Shown here: one piece after another, positions 14,634 to 21,281 of the stretch
Numbering within the stretch: position 1 is the stretch's first letter
Layout of the letters: every line of letters begins with the position of its first letter
Assembly (NCBI GenBank): GCA_964524755.1
Contig: CAZGDR010000032.1
Location: 1 to 21,281, forward strand
DNA length: 21,281 bases
Origin: JAQVOO01 sp964524755
GTDB lineage: Bacteria > Spirochaetota > Spirochaetia > Sphaerochaetales > Sphaerochaetaceae
Reading direction: 5' to 3'
Translations under genes and position numbers: made by a program
The notes under the pieces: model-generated
Database searches by the model: none
The model's input: the letters and a program-made list of their open reading frames with translations, nothing else
Told to the model about the DNA's origin: nothing

Positions 14634-15929
14634 CTAGAGTCTGTAGCCAATACCCAACCGTACTATACCAGTTAATTCATAAGGTTTAAACTTTCCACTC
14701 AGTAACATTCTCGTCTCTGCCTGGATAAGAACTGACCATACATCAGAGATTTGGTAGCGCCCATTAACTTGGAGAACAGGACCAAGGAATAGGCCTAATG
14801 CGGCCTTACTGGGGGAATGGATCGCACTTCCAGTAAATAGGAAAGAGAGGCCTACGGCCCCATCTAGTGCAAATGAATCGCTAAGTGCATATTCATAAGC
14901 AACCAGTCCGTGTGCATCAAAGCCTGGCAGAGTTACACCTCCAGCTTGATACGATTGATACCCAATTCCTGCTCTGAAGCCTAAAGAACTCTTAAAACTG
15001 AATGACTTCCAATTGCTATAGATATAATCGACTGCAATTGAGGGCAAAATACGAGTTCTTAGGGGGATATATTCAGTAGTAGTAAAGGTTGAGCCCAAAT
15101 AGGTATTAGCTCTCCCTCCCAAACCAACGAAAAAGCCAAGCGCTCCATGCGATTTTAGAGGGACAGACTCTTCTAAAACTTCTTCAGGAATTTCATATTC
15201 TACTAAATTTAAATCTTCTTCTTCATAAAGATTTTCTTCAAAAAATGGTTCTTCAAAAAAAGGTTCTTCTTGGAACTCTTCAACTTCCATCTCAGGTTCT
15301 ATAACTGGAACAAATTCTTCTTCTATACCAATCTCTTCTTCGGGTGGATCATATACTAAAACACTACTATCGCTCCATATTTCTCGATCATATGTTTGCT
15401 GAAGGAAGAAACTATACGGTCTTGTTTTATTGAGAGAGTGTGCTACATAACTTAAAATCGAGGCATCAACAACGGTCCAATCATCCTCTTTTTCACCATC
15501 CAATTGGTACCTAAAGGCGATAACATCTTCGTCTGCTTTCTCCCATCCCCATGTTATAGATATTTGATAACTACTGGTAACTGGTTCCGCGACGATAGCC
15601 CCAATAACTGGTGCAGGTGGTTTTCTGGGAGGTTCATAGATTAATACGCTACTATCACTCCACACGGCTTTGTCATGCGTTTGTTGTAAAAAGAGGCTAT
15701 ATTGTTTTGTCTTCTCAAGAGGGCCCACAGTATATTCTAAAACTGAAGCATCTACCACGGTCCACGCATCATCTTGTTCACCATCTAGTTGGTACCTGAA
15801 TGCAATAACTTTTTCATCCGGTTTCTCCCAGTGCCAAGTAATGGAAACTTGCGTAGCGAACAACGGGGTACAAAAACTGACTAGTACTACTATGGGAAGT
15901 ATCCAACCTATCCGTTTTCTTGTCCTCAT
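14634..15929 (-). CDS. Secreted envelope protein: two FN3-like repeats, acidic linker, C-terminal beta-barrel-like domain
   Basis: I do not recognise a named family. The 431 aa start with a signal peptide (basic MRTRKR, hydrophobic core, likely cleavage after A25). Two 75-residue repeats follow at 27-101 and 122-196, about 69% identical by my count, with conserved ITWxWEK, FRYQLDGE, WTVVDAS, FLQQT and WSDSSVL; they look like fibronectin-III or Y_Y_Y-type beta sandwiches. Residues 197-256 are nearly half glutamate, including a repeated EEPFF unit. The rest (about 263-431) has alternating hydrophobic, glycine- and tyrosine-rich strands typical of a small outer-membrane beta-barrel, ending GIGYRL. 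The start at 15929 has GGAGG (plus 15938-15942) 8 nt upstream; an upstream TTG would overlap that ribosome site. The location inferred is outer membrane or surface. Confidence 0.85.
   Translation of the reverse strand: MRTRKRIGWILPIVVLVSFCTPLFATQVSITWHWEKPDEKVIAFRYQLDGEQDDAWTVVDASVLEYTVGPLEKTKQYSLFLQQTHDKAVWSDSSVLIYEPPRKPPAPVIGAIVAEPVTSSYQISITWGWEKADEDVIAFRYQLDGEKEDDWTVVDASILSYVAHSLNKTRPYSFFLQQTYDREIWSDSSVLVYDPPEEEIGIEEEFVPVIEPEMEVEEFQEEPFFEEPFFEENLYEEEDLNLVEYEIPEEVLEESVPLKSHGALGFFVGLGGRANTYLGSTFTTTEYIPLRTRILPSIAVDYIYSNWKSFSFKSSLGFRAGIGYQSYQAGGVTLPGFDAHGLVAYEYALSDSFALDGAVGLSFLFTGSAIHSPSKAALGLFLGPVLQVNGRYQISDVWSVLIQAETRMLLSGKFKPYELTGIVRLGIGYRL
15342..15566 (-). repeat. FN3-like repeat, copy 2
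   Basis: This encodes residues 122-196 of the envelope protein. It is separated from copy 1 by a 20-residue proline-containing linker and followed directly by the acidic linker. Confidence 0.85.
15627..15851 (-). repeat. FN3-like repeat, copy 1
   Basis: This encodes residues 27-101 of the envelope protein. Copy 2 is at 15342-15566. About 52 of 75 residues are identical between copies, pointing to internal duplication. Confidence 0.85.
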
Positions 15930-15988
15930 GCGAAAGACCTCCAATATTGTGAGGGAGATGCAAGGACAGCGTAAACATGGATAAAGGG

Positions 15989-16495
15989 TTAGGTCAAGGG
16001 GAAAGAGTTACTTCCCACATCGACTGCTAACAATTGTGTTATCCAGGTACGGGCATGTTCCACCTCACCTTGTCGTAATGGACCTTCCTTCCCCCTGACG
16101 ATAAACCAATGAGCTTCAGAAACTAGGACACCACCATGCTTTACTAAAGCTTTAGTAATTGAGTCCGCAGCATATCCAAAAAGGGAAGTCATCAGGGAAA
16201 AGACCTTTGATTTAACCTCTACTACGGAGATCCTTGTATCAAAAGCGGCTACTTTTATACCTGCCAACGTATTTTTTGAAAATCCTTTGAATAGCAGTGT
16301 TATAGCTTCAGTGGGCTTAAATCCATGGGTAGGAGAACCAACCAGTAATAGATCTACTCCGTCTAAAAGGTGAACCGTAAAATTATCCACTTTGACTATA
16401 AGCGCTCTATGGGGAGCTGTAACAGACTCCTTCAAAGCGGTGGCAACTTTTTCAGTATTTCCAAATACCGAATCGTATACAATCAATACTTGCAA
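15989..16495 (-). CDS. Flavodoxin-family protein
   Basis: This is a 168-aa single-domain FMN-binding electron carrier or flavodoxin-like oxidoreductase. The FMN phosphate loop is at the N-terminus (VLIVYDSVFGNTEK); the second FMN-contact loop is the VGSPTHGF segment, and a third is AFDTRI. The C-terminal GPLRQGEVEHARTW helix is shared by a common short flavodoxin group. The start is a judgement: TTG at 16495 has AGGGGG about 7 nt upstream and puts the protein directly at the first beta strand. GTG at 16498 and ATG at 16519 are in frame but have poor spacing or no ribosome site. It heads a minus-strand run followed by the envelope-protein gene after about 59 nt, and diverges from the LOG-family gene. 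The partner protein is unknown. Confidence 0.87.
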   Translation of the reverse strand: MQVLIVYDSVFGNTEKVATALKESVTAPHRALIVKVDNFTVHLLDGVDLLLVGSPTHGFKPTEAITLLFKGFSKNTLAGIKVAAFDTRISVVEVKSKVFSLMTSLFGYAADSITKALVKHGGVLVSEAHWFIVRGKEGPLRQGEVEHARTWITQLLAVDVGSNSFPLT

Positions 16496-16573
16496 CACGG
16501 ATCCCCCTGCTTTGCCCATCCTAACATGGTTTTATAACGATGCATATACTTGAAAGATAAACAATTGAAAGAC

Positions 16574-16602
16574 TTGAATTCCCTTCCTTCTGTGTGTATG
16601 CT
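16574..16602 (+). promoter_or_regulatory. Candidate promoter of the LOG-family gene
   Basis: TTGAAT (16574-16579), a 17-bp spacer, and TATGCT (16597-16602), with the -10 box only 6 nt before the ATG at 16609 and no Shine-Dalgarno sequence. TTGAAAGA occurs twice just upstream (16550-16557 and 16565-16572). Confidence 0.35.
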
Positions 16603-16608
16603 CCTACA

Positions 16609-17202
16609 ATGGAAAATAAACAACCACTACGAATTATTAAAAACCTTTGTGTATTTTGTGGATCATCCGTTGGGAATGACGAGGTGTACCGTGATGGCGT
16701 CGTAGCACTGGCCCAAAAGATGGCTGAAAAAGATATAAACCTTGTCTACGGAGGTGGTGGTCGAGGCTTGATGGGGGTGATGGCAGAGACTCTACGCCAT
16801 ATGCCAGTTACTGTCACGGGAATTATTCCCACAAAACTGTATGACATGGTTAAGCACATTGAACACAATGAGGATGAGCTGATTATTGTATCTGGTATGC
16901 ACGAGCGCAAAGCAACAATGTATGAACGTTCGGATGCTTTCATCGCCCTTCCTGGTGGTATTGGGACCCTTGAAGAGGTTATGGAGGCTTTGACATGGTT
17001 ACAGTTAGGCTATCATAACAAACCTGTTGGCTTACTTAATATAGCAGGATATTATGACAAGTTACTTGAATTCCTCAAGGAGTCCGTAACGGCAGGATTT
17101 CTCCAACCAGCTTTATTTGAAGCCCTTATTGTTACCTCAGATGCCAACGACCTCATTGATCAGCTGGTTTCAGTCCCATTAACATTGCCGCACAAGATAT
17201 GA
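16609..17202 (+). CDS. LOG-family nucleotide 5'-monophosphate phosphoribohydrolase
   Basis: Proteins of this family (TIGR00730) cleave nucleoside 5'-monophosphates, classically cytokinin ribotides, to base and ribose-5-phosphate. The 197 aa match the family. Visible motifs are CVFCGSS near residue 14, the nucleotide-binding glycine run YGGGGRGLMG at 47-56, R100-K101 after GMHE, and the hallmark PGGIGTLEE at 115-123, which contains the catalytic glutamate. In bacteria that do not make cytokinins the role is often general nucleotide salvage or unknown. The start chosen is ATG 16609; a GTG at 16594 would add five residues and would lie inside the putative -10 region. Neither has a ribosome site, so this may be a leaderless message. 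Confidence 0.9.
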   Translation: MENKQPLRIIKNLCVFCGSSVGNDEVYRDGVVALAQKMAEKDINLVYGGGGRGLMGVMAETLRHMPVTVTGIIPTKLYDMVKHIEHNEDELIIVSGMHERKATMYERSDAFIALPGGIGTLEEVMEALTWLQLGYHNKPVGLLNIAGYYDKLLEFLKESVTAGFLQPALFEALIVTSDANDLIDQLVSVPLTLPHKI

Positions 17203-17244
17203 GTATACAAGCCGCTACTCCTACTGTTTTTTTAATTTTCAGGC

Positions 17245-17250
17245 TATAAT
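17245..17250 (+). promoter_or_regulatory. Perfect -10 box upstream of the first YitT gene
   Basis: TATAAT ends 7 nt before the ATG at 17258. The -35 region is unclear, lying beside a run of seven T (17227-17233). No Shine-Dalgarno sequence can fit, so transcription probably starts at or next to the ATG. Confidence 0.5.
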
Positions 17251-17257
17251 CTCCAAT

Positions 17258-18133
17258 ATGAGTAAAAAACATAAAATTCGTGATTATGCCTATATTATTT
17301 TTGGGTCCTTAGTCACCGCCGTAGGAGTCGCTGCTTTTATAACACCAGCTAAACTTGCTGGAGGCGGAGTGAGCGGGATAGCAGTTATCTTGTACCATCT
17401 CTTCCATTTTGAAGTTGGTACAACTATTTTTCTATTAAGTCTGCCCCTTTTTATTGTTGGCACCCGTATTTTTGGAACGCGGTATGGTCTTATTTCTTTA
17501 GTAGGGACAACCCTTCTCTCCCTCTTCACTACCGCTTTTGGGTTGCTCTTTGGATTTGAAGGTTTTCTTAATTATAGTAATTCAGTTGATATCCTATTAT
17601 CGGCCCTCTTCGGCGGCTTTTTGTGTGGGTTTGGCATGGGTCTCGTTTTAAAAGGTGGGGCCAATACCGGTGGCACCGATATTGCCGCCCAAATCATTAG
17701 TAAATACACCCCTATCCCTGTTGGGACATCCCTTTTCATTGTAGATGGATTGGTTATTCTCGGTGGAGGGTTCGCTTTTGGACTTGAAAGTGCTCTCTTT
17801 GCCGCGATCGCACTATTTACCACAAGTGCTTCGATTAACTTTGTTCTACTTAACATGGGGACCCGCTACGCAAAGACTGCTTTAATTGTAAGTGATTTAC
17901 ATGAAGAGATCGCTCAAAGAATAACTGATGAATTGGGCCACGGAGGGACGCTACTTCAAGGTACTGGAATTTATACAAAACAAGATAAGCCAGTGTTAAT
18001 GACAGTAATACCCAACCAGAAAATTACTCAGTTAAATACGATTGTGAAGGAAATTGACCCTCAAGCTTTTATGATTATTGAAGAAGCTTATGAAGTAATT
18101 GGCGAGGGATTCTCTCCCATGGCAAAACGATAA
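17258..18133 (+). CDS. YitT-family membrane protein (first paralogue)
   Basis: This 291-aa protein has about five to six hydrophobic segments (YitT_membrane region, about residues 8-200) followed by a soluble DUF2179 domain at the C-terminus. Family hallmarks are present: FITPAKLAGGGVSGIA near residue 27, SVDILLSALFGG, LKGGANTGGTDI near 130, and in the tail GHGGTLLQGTGIY and IIEEAYEVIGEGF. The molecular function of YitT proteins is not established; transport has been suggested. It overlaps the next paralogue by one base (TAATG), so the two are cotranscribed and probably translationally coupled. No ribosome site precedes its ATG. Confidence 0.92.
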   Translation: MSKKHKIRDYAYIIFGSLVTAVGVAAFITPAKLAGGGVSGIAVILYHLFHFEVGTTIFLLSLPLFIVGTRIFGTRYGLISLVGTTLLSLFTTAFGLLFGFEGFLNYSNSVDILLSALFGGFLCGFGMGLVLKGGANTGGTDIAAQIISKYTPIPVGTSLFIVDGLVILGGGFAFGLESALFAAIALFTTSASINFVLLNMGTRYAKTALIVSDLHEEIAQRITDELGHGGTLLQGTGIYTKQDKPVLMTVIPNQKITQLNTIVKEIDPQAFMIIEEAYEVIGEGFSPMAKR

Positions 18134-19125
18134 TGAAGAATCCTGCTTGGCGCTATATAAGAGAATACCTCTTTATTATAATCGGATCAGCCATGGCTGG
18201 TTTTGGTATTGCGGCCTTCGCCATGCCGGCTAAAATTGCAGGAGGGGGTGTCAACGGAGTTGCTACGATTCTATTCCACACCTTTGGCTTTGAACCCGGT
18301 ATCTCTATGCTAGTTATGAACATTCCCTTATTCCTCATTGGCGTAAAGATATTTGGCACAAAGTATGGGTTAAAATCACTTTTAGGCATGATTCTTCTCA
18401 GTGTATGTGTCAGTCTCACTGGGGTTACTATTGGCTACACAGGTATTATTCCCTATACCGACTCAGTCGACATTATGCTCTCGGCTCTCTTCGGAGGACT
18501 CTTTATTGGTTCTGGAATCGGGTTGGTCATGAAAGGTGGTGCTAACACAGGGGGAACAGATATTTTGGGCCAGATTATGAGTAAGTTCACACCTTTGCCT
18601 TTGGGTACGAGCCTTTTACTAGTCGATGCCATGGTGATTATCACCTCAGCATTTATATTTGGCATCGTACGAGCTATGTTTGCCATTATTTCAGTCTACA
18701 TCTCAAGCCAAATGATCAATTATGTAATCATGGTGATGGGGACAAAGTATGCTAAGACTGTCTATATTTTCAGCAATCACTTGGACGCCATAAAAAAACA
18801 GGTCATTGAAGAACTCCACCATGGAGGAACTATCTTTAGTGGGACTGGAATTTATACCGGGGAATCGAGAGATATGCTCATGACAATCATTCCAAACCAG
18901 CAAATATCGCGTCTCACGATCCTAGTTCATGCAACAGACCCCAAAGCTTTTATGGTAGTTGAAGAAGCTTACAAGGTCCTAGGTGAAGGTTTTACCCCAA
19001 TGGCCAGAGAAGCTGTCGATCATTTAGATAATAAAAAATCACAGGCTGCTAGACAGGCAACTCCAGCCTTAGGCCATCGCAGTCGTAAATCCCAAGGACC
19101 TAAAACAAAGCGACCAGGAAATTAA
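18133..19125 (+). CDS. YitT-family membrane protein (second paralogue, with basic tail)
   Basis: This 330-aa paralogue of the preceding protein has the same layout: PAKIAGGGVNGVA, SVDIMLSALFGG, MKGGANTGGTDI, then the soluble domain with HHGGTIFSGTGIY and VVEEAYKVLGEGF. It differs by a C-terminal extension of about 40 residues (from about 288) rich in Lys, Arg, Gln and Ser, with RKSQGPKTKRPGN at the end. The extension has no counterpart in copy 1 and looks disordered. The start codon shares its A with the stop of copy 1, and no good Shine-Dalgarno sequence is seen, pointing to reinitiation. The gene faces the nucleotidyltransferase gene with only 9 nt between stops. Tandem YitT pairs probably arise by duplication and may act as a heteromer. 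Confidence 0.92.
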   Translation: MKNPAWRYIREYLFIIIGSAMAGFGIAAFAMPAKIAGGGVNGVATILFHTFGFEPGISMLVMNIPLFLIGVKIFGTKYGLKSLLGMILLSVCVSLTGVTIGYTGIIPYTDSVDIMLSALFGGLFIGSGIGLVMKGGANTGGTDILGQIMSKFTPLPLGTSLLLVDAMVIITSAFIFGIVRAMFAIISVYISSQMINYVIMVMGTKYAKTVYIFSNHLDAIKKQVIEELHHGGTIFSGTGIYTGESRDMLMTIIPNQQISRLTILVHATDPKAFMVVEEAYKVLGEGFTPMAREAVDHLDNKKSQAARQATPALGHRSRKSQGPKTKRPGN

Positions 19126-19134
19126 TCTACTACA

Positions 19135-20043
19135 TTAATTCTTCCAAAGTTTCTTAGGATAGACCCCTTCAGCAATTTTCTTAGCTATTTCATCGGTTAC
19201 TATTTGACGGTCTTCTTGGTACGTCATCCCAAACCACCGTTCATTCGTGGTATAGAAACGCATCTTTCCCAGCCCCTCATTCACCATACGGCTGGCTCCT
19301 TCAGGTAAATAACACTCATCTTTAGGCGTACTAATTGCCTTTTCTAAAAATTTATCAAAATATTCCTGATAAAAAGAGAATGCCGCTGGGGAGAATCCAA
19401 AATAGTTCATGGAGACCCATTCATCACCACGTAACACACGTTTCTCTCCATCAATATCACTAATAATTTCTTCACCCTGATGATAAATCTTTTTATTCTC
19501 GCGCATAGAGACGAGATAATTGTCCTTTACTTCACAAATTGCCCTAGATACTGATCCGCTCCTACTGGTGGTATTGCGCAAAACATAGCCCACCGTGGCA
19601 TGTTCAATCGAGTTATTATCTAGAGAGGCTAAGTGTTTACTCATAATGGCATAGGGCTCTCTGCCATAATAGTCATCACTATTAATGACACAGAAAGGGG
19701 CTGTCAATTCTTGTTTAGCACTTAAAACGGCATGTACCGTTCCCCAAGGTTTTGTACGGCCTCTAGAAGCGGCCACCTGAGCTGGTGTCAGTAGCGTATC
19801 AAGTTCTTGAAACACATAGGTTGCATCACAGTTAGCTGCAATCCTATCAAATATTCTTGAACGGAAGTCTTTTTCAATATCTTTACGTATAATAAAAACA
19901 ACTTTCCCAAATCCACTTTTCAGGGCATCGTAAGTTGAATAGTCGAGCAAGGCTTCTTCGTGTAAACCTACACCATCTATCTGTTTCACACCGCCATAGC
20001 GACTTCCCATTCCAGCTGCCATAACCAACAATATCGGTTTCAT
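19135..20043 (-). CDS. Sugar-phosphate nucleotidyltransferase-like protein
   Basis: This 302-aa GT-A-fold enzyme carries the NTP-transferase signature at its N-terminus: LLVMAAGMGSRYGGVKQ, with the GxGxR loop and K20. The metal-binding segment is NSDDYYG (D123-D124), and PWGTVHAVL near residue 100 matches the usual nucleotide-contact loop. The sequence is of a widespread group annotated only as nucleotidyltransferase; the donor nucleotide and sugar cannot be read here. Substrate-side features include MNYFGFSP near 215. AGGAGG lies 5 nt before the ATG. The upstream secreted-protein gene on the same strand ends 62 nt away. No glycan genes adjoin it, so its pathway is open. Confidence 0.87.
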   Translation of the reverse strand: MKPILLVMAAGMGSRYGGVKQIDGVGLHEEALLDYSTYDALKSGFGKVVFIIRKDIEKDFRSRIFDRIAANCDATYVFQELDTLLTPAQVAASRGRTKPWGTVHAVLSAKQELTAPFCVINSDDYYGREPYAIMSKHLASLDNNSIEHATVGYVLRNTTSRSGSVSRAICEVKDNYLVSMRENKKIYHQGEEIISDIDGEKRVLRGDEWVSMNYFGFSPAAFSFYQEYFDKFLEKAISTPKDECYLPEGASRMVNEGLGKMRFYTTNERWFGMTYQEDRQIVTDEIAKKIAEGVYPKKLWKN

Positions 20044-20063
20044 AAGAACCTCCTGATTGGGTT

Positions 20064-20072
20064 ACTATAACA
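20064..20072 (-). promoter_or_regulatory. Candidate extended -10 promoter of the nucleotidyltransferase gene
   Basis: Minus strand TGT followed by TATAGT (plus 20064-20069, with TG at plus 20071-20072). A convincing -35 is lacking, but an extended -10 can compensate. The leader would be about 14 nt and contains AGGAGG. Confidence 0.38.
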
Positions 20073-20105
20073 TGCTGAATAAAAAACCACTACCAACTTT
20101 AAAGA

Positions 20106-20666
20106 TTAATCAGCTGAAACTTCCACTGCAATAGATGCCTCATAGGCACCAGAGCTGAAAGCTTGGATATTAAACCCTTCACTTGGCGTGGGGAAAGTAA
20201 CTAAGATTGTCCCACTTTCTTGTGAGCGAGAACCTACTCTCATTCCAATGGATTTTTGAATTGCTCTAAATTCTCCATCTGTAATAATTGATTCTGCAGA
20301 GCGATTAGCGACGGTCAACCTGAAGGGAATAGGTGCAAATCCAGTACCAATACTCGTACTCCGAGTATTTCTAAAAGCAAACACATTTTCACCAAGTTGC
20401 GTTGTATAACTTGGTGCAAGTTTCATTTGGTACACCACATCAGGGCTATTCGAAAGGAACTCATACGTTGCAATTTCGTGCGTAGTACCAGCTAAATCCT
20501 GATTAATTAAGAACACTGTCTTTTGTTTGATATCGAGTTTAAATTTCTCTTCTATTTCAATATGACCTCGTAACAGAATGGTGTCACTGAACAAAGAGCG
20601 TTGGGCATAAATGGGCTGTAAAATCAAAATGGAGATAATCGTATAGTAGATCAACTTTTTCCGCAT
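20106..20666 (-). CDS. Secreted protein of unknown family
   Basis: I do not recognise this 186-aa protein. It begins with a clear signal peptide: MRKK, a hydrophobic stretch (LIYYTIISILILQ), and probable cleavage after A21 (PIYA before QRS). The mature part is about 165 residues, rich in Thr, Ser, Phe and alternating hydrophobics, which suggests beta structure. It has no cysteine and no second membrane segment. It may be periplasmic or surface exposed, perhaps a fimbrial-like or adhesive beta-sandwich; that is a guess from composition only. Start: a strong purine-rich site (GGGGGGAG on the minus strand) lies about 6 nt before the ATG. It has its own promoter with a perfect -35. Confidence 0.8.
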   Translation of the reverse strand: MRKKLIYYTIISILILQPIYAQRSLFSDTILLRGHIEIEEKFKLDIKQKTVFLINQDLAGTTHEIATYEFLSNSPDVVYQMKLAPSYTTQLGENVFAFRNTRSTSIGTGFAPIPFRLTVANRSAESIITDGEFRAIQKSIGMRVGSRSQESGTILVTFPTPSEGFNIQAFSSGAYEASIAVEVSAD

Positions 20667-20705
20667 ACACTCTCCCCCCTGAGGTTCAAACCTTCGCGTG
20701 ACTGT

Positions 20706-20734
20706 ATGGTAATAAATTGCCCAAGTGATGTCAA
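20706..20734 (-). promoter_or_regulatory. Promoter of the secreted unknown protein
   Basis: Minus strand: a perfect -35 TTGACA (plus 20729-20734), a 17-bp spacer, and -10 TACCAT (plus 20706-20711). Confidence 0.5.
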
Positions 20735-20744
20735 GAGAATATGT

Positions 20745-21166
20745 AACGTTTCTATTGAAATTCTACACAATTTATTTATATACTTTTAATATAACGAGTT
20801 GCATAAACATTACGCCTTTAACTTATGACACACTTGCGTCTTTCAATATAGTATATGACCAAATTTTTATTTCCAATCCTCATGCCTCTACAGGCCACCT
20901 ACCAGAGATCCACTAGAAATGGCCTGAAGATAATACTACTTCTAGATATCTCCCCATCCTCGCCATGTCTTTTCGAATATATCCATTATTGTCCTCTTTA
21001 TCGATAATAGTATTGCCTATCTAATTAACATGACATTTCTGAAAACTTGGGCAGATACGTCAACGCACAAAGTACACCTACCTTATGTTACATTGAATGC
21101 AATCAGTTTTGAAAATTTATTTTATATACTGCCCATTAATAATATGGGTGATAACCACTCTTCGTA
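20745..21166. other. AT-rich intergenic stretch without a supported gene
   Basis: About 420 bases, visibly richer in A/T than the coding regions. Two short open frames (20725-20916 and 21030-21215, plus strand) have no ribosome site, no recognisable protein features, and the second runs into the tRNA, so I do not call them. It holds an inverted repeat (20891-20926), the 10-bp palindrome TTATCGATAA (20998-21007) and a 5-bp hairpin (CCCAT 21132-21136 with ATGGG 21144-21148). It could be regulatory, or the remnant of a lost gene. Confidence 0.5.
20891..20926. repeat. Inverted repeat CAGGCCA / TGGCCTG
   Basis: Perfect 7-bp arms at 20891-20897 and 20920-20926 with a 22-base loop. No T-run follows, so it is not a standard terminator. 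Confidence 0.4.
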
Positions 21167-21195
21167 TTTACCTTTCCAAGGAACTGCGGTAGTAT
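21167..21195 (+). promoter_or_regulatory. Weak candidate promoter of tRNA-Arg
   Basis: TTTACC (21167-21172), a 17-bp spacer, and TAGTAT (21190-21195), placing the transcription start a few bases before the tRNA 5' end. Both boxes match consensus at only four positions. Confidence 0.3.
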
Positions 21196-21205
21196 TTCGC
21201 ATTAT

Positions 21206-21279
<74 letters not shown>

Positions 21280-21281
21280 TC

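Noticed and set aside
16550..16572. Direct repeat TTGAAAGA twice at 15-nt spacing before the LOG gene
   Set aside because: Low-complexity short repeat; neither copy is properly spaced to the -10 box, so a function is not supported.
17201..17233. Possible intrinsic terminator after the LOG gene
   Set aside because: GAGTA/TACTC can pair, but the stem is only 5 bp, has a 10-nt loop and lies 6 nt from the seven-T run. The T-run fits equally well as spacer sequence of the yitT promoter.
20725..20916. Plus-strand open frame of 63 codons
   Set aside because: No ribosome site, an AT-rich composition that yields random-looking hydrophobics, and it starts within the promoter region of the opposite secreted-protein gene.

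Overview
The window looks like ordinary chromosome from a bacterium of moderate-to-low G+C. Gene content suggests a spirochaete, perhaps Sphaerochaeta-like: an RF1–PrmC–Rel cluster, a CBS/DRTGG-type family II pyrophosphatase, tandem YitT proteins, and a secreted FN3-like/acidic/beta-barrel protein. This placement is an inference from gene content and is not secure. Genes are tightly packed, often sharing start or stop bases. No phage, insertion sequence, CRISPR array or rRNA was seen. A tRNA-Arg(CCG) gene closes the window.

Layout. (1) 1-2089: the 5' part of a secreted protein gene (minus strand) diverges from an exonuclease I gene (sbcB) across a short promoter region that holds a 7-bp inverted repeat. 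(2) 2086-6381: a threonine-degradation pair (tdh then kbl, minus strand) diverges from an XRE-cupin regulator followed by a GPH-family symporter. The intergenic promoters face each other with overlapping -10 boxes and a palindrome over their flank. (3) 6468-10395: prfA-prmC-rel, a translationally coupled cluster with 4-nt overlaps, linking release factor 1, its methylase and the (p)ppGpp synthetase/hydrolase. It runs into a convergent CBS/DRTGG/DHH inorganic pyrophosphatase gene (10392-12029). (4) 12279-12728: rpiB, convergent with a minus-strand run that in transcription order is flavodoxin, FN3-like/beta-barrel envelope protein, Fic protein and a HAD-cytidine deaminase fusion (16495 down to 12725). 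(5) 16609-19125: a LOG-family phosphoribohydrolase and two overlapping YitT-family membrane paralogues. (6) 19135-20666: a sugar-nucleotidyltransferase-like gene and a secreted protein of unknown family, both minus. (7) 20745-21205: an AT-rich stretch without a convincing gene, then tRNA-Arg.

Pathway links. Tdh and Kbl turn threonine into glycine and acetyl-CoA. RpiB and cytidine deaminase both touch pentose/pyrimidine salvage. Rel and the pyrophosphatase sit tail to tail.

The points most worth a second look are the HAD-cytidine deaminase fusion, the face-to-face tdh/regulator promoters with a candidate operator, the Fic protein with a possible built-in inhibitory helix, the duplicated-domain envelope protein, three convergent gene pairs whose stop codons interlock by exactly 4 nt, and several promoters whose -10 box lies 6-7 nt before the start codon (candidate leaderless mRNAs). 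I did not find a clear multi-gene defence or mobile system.
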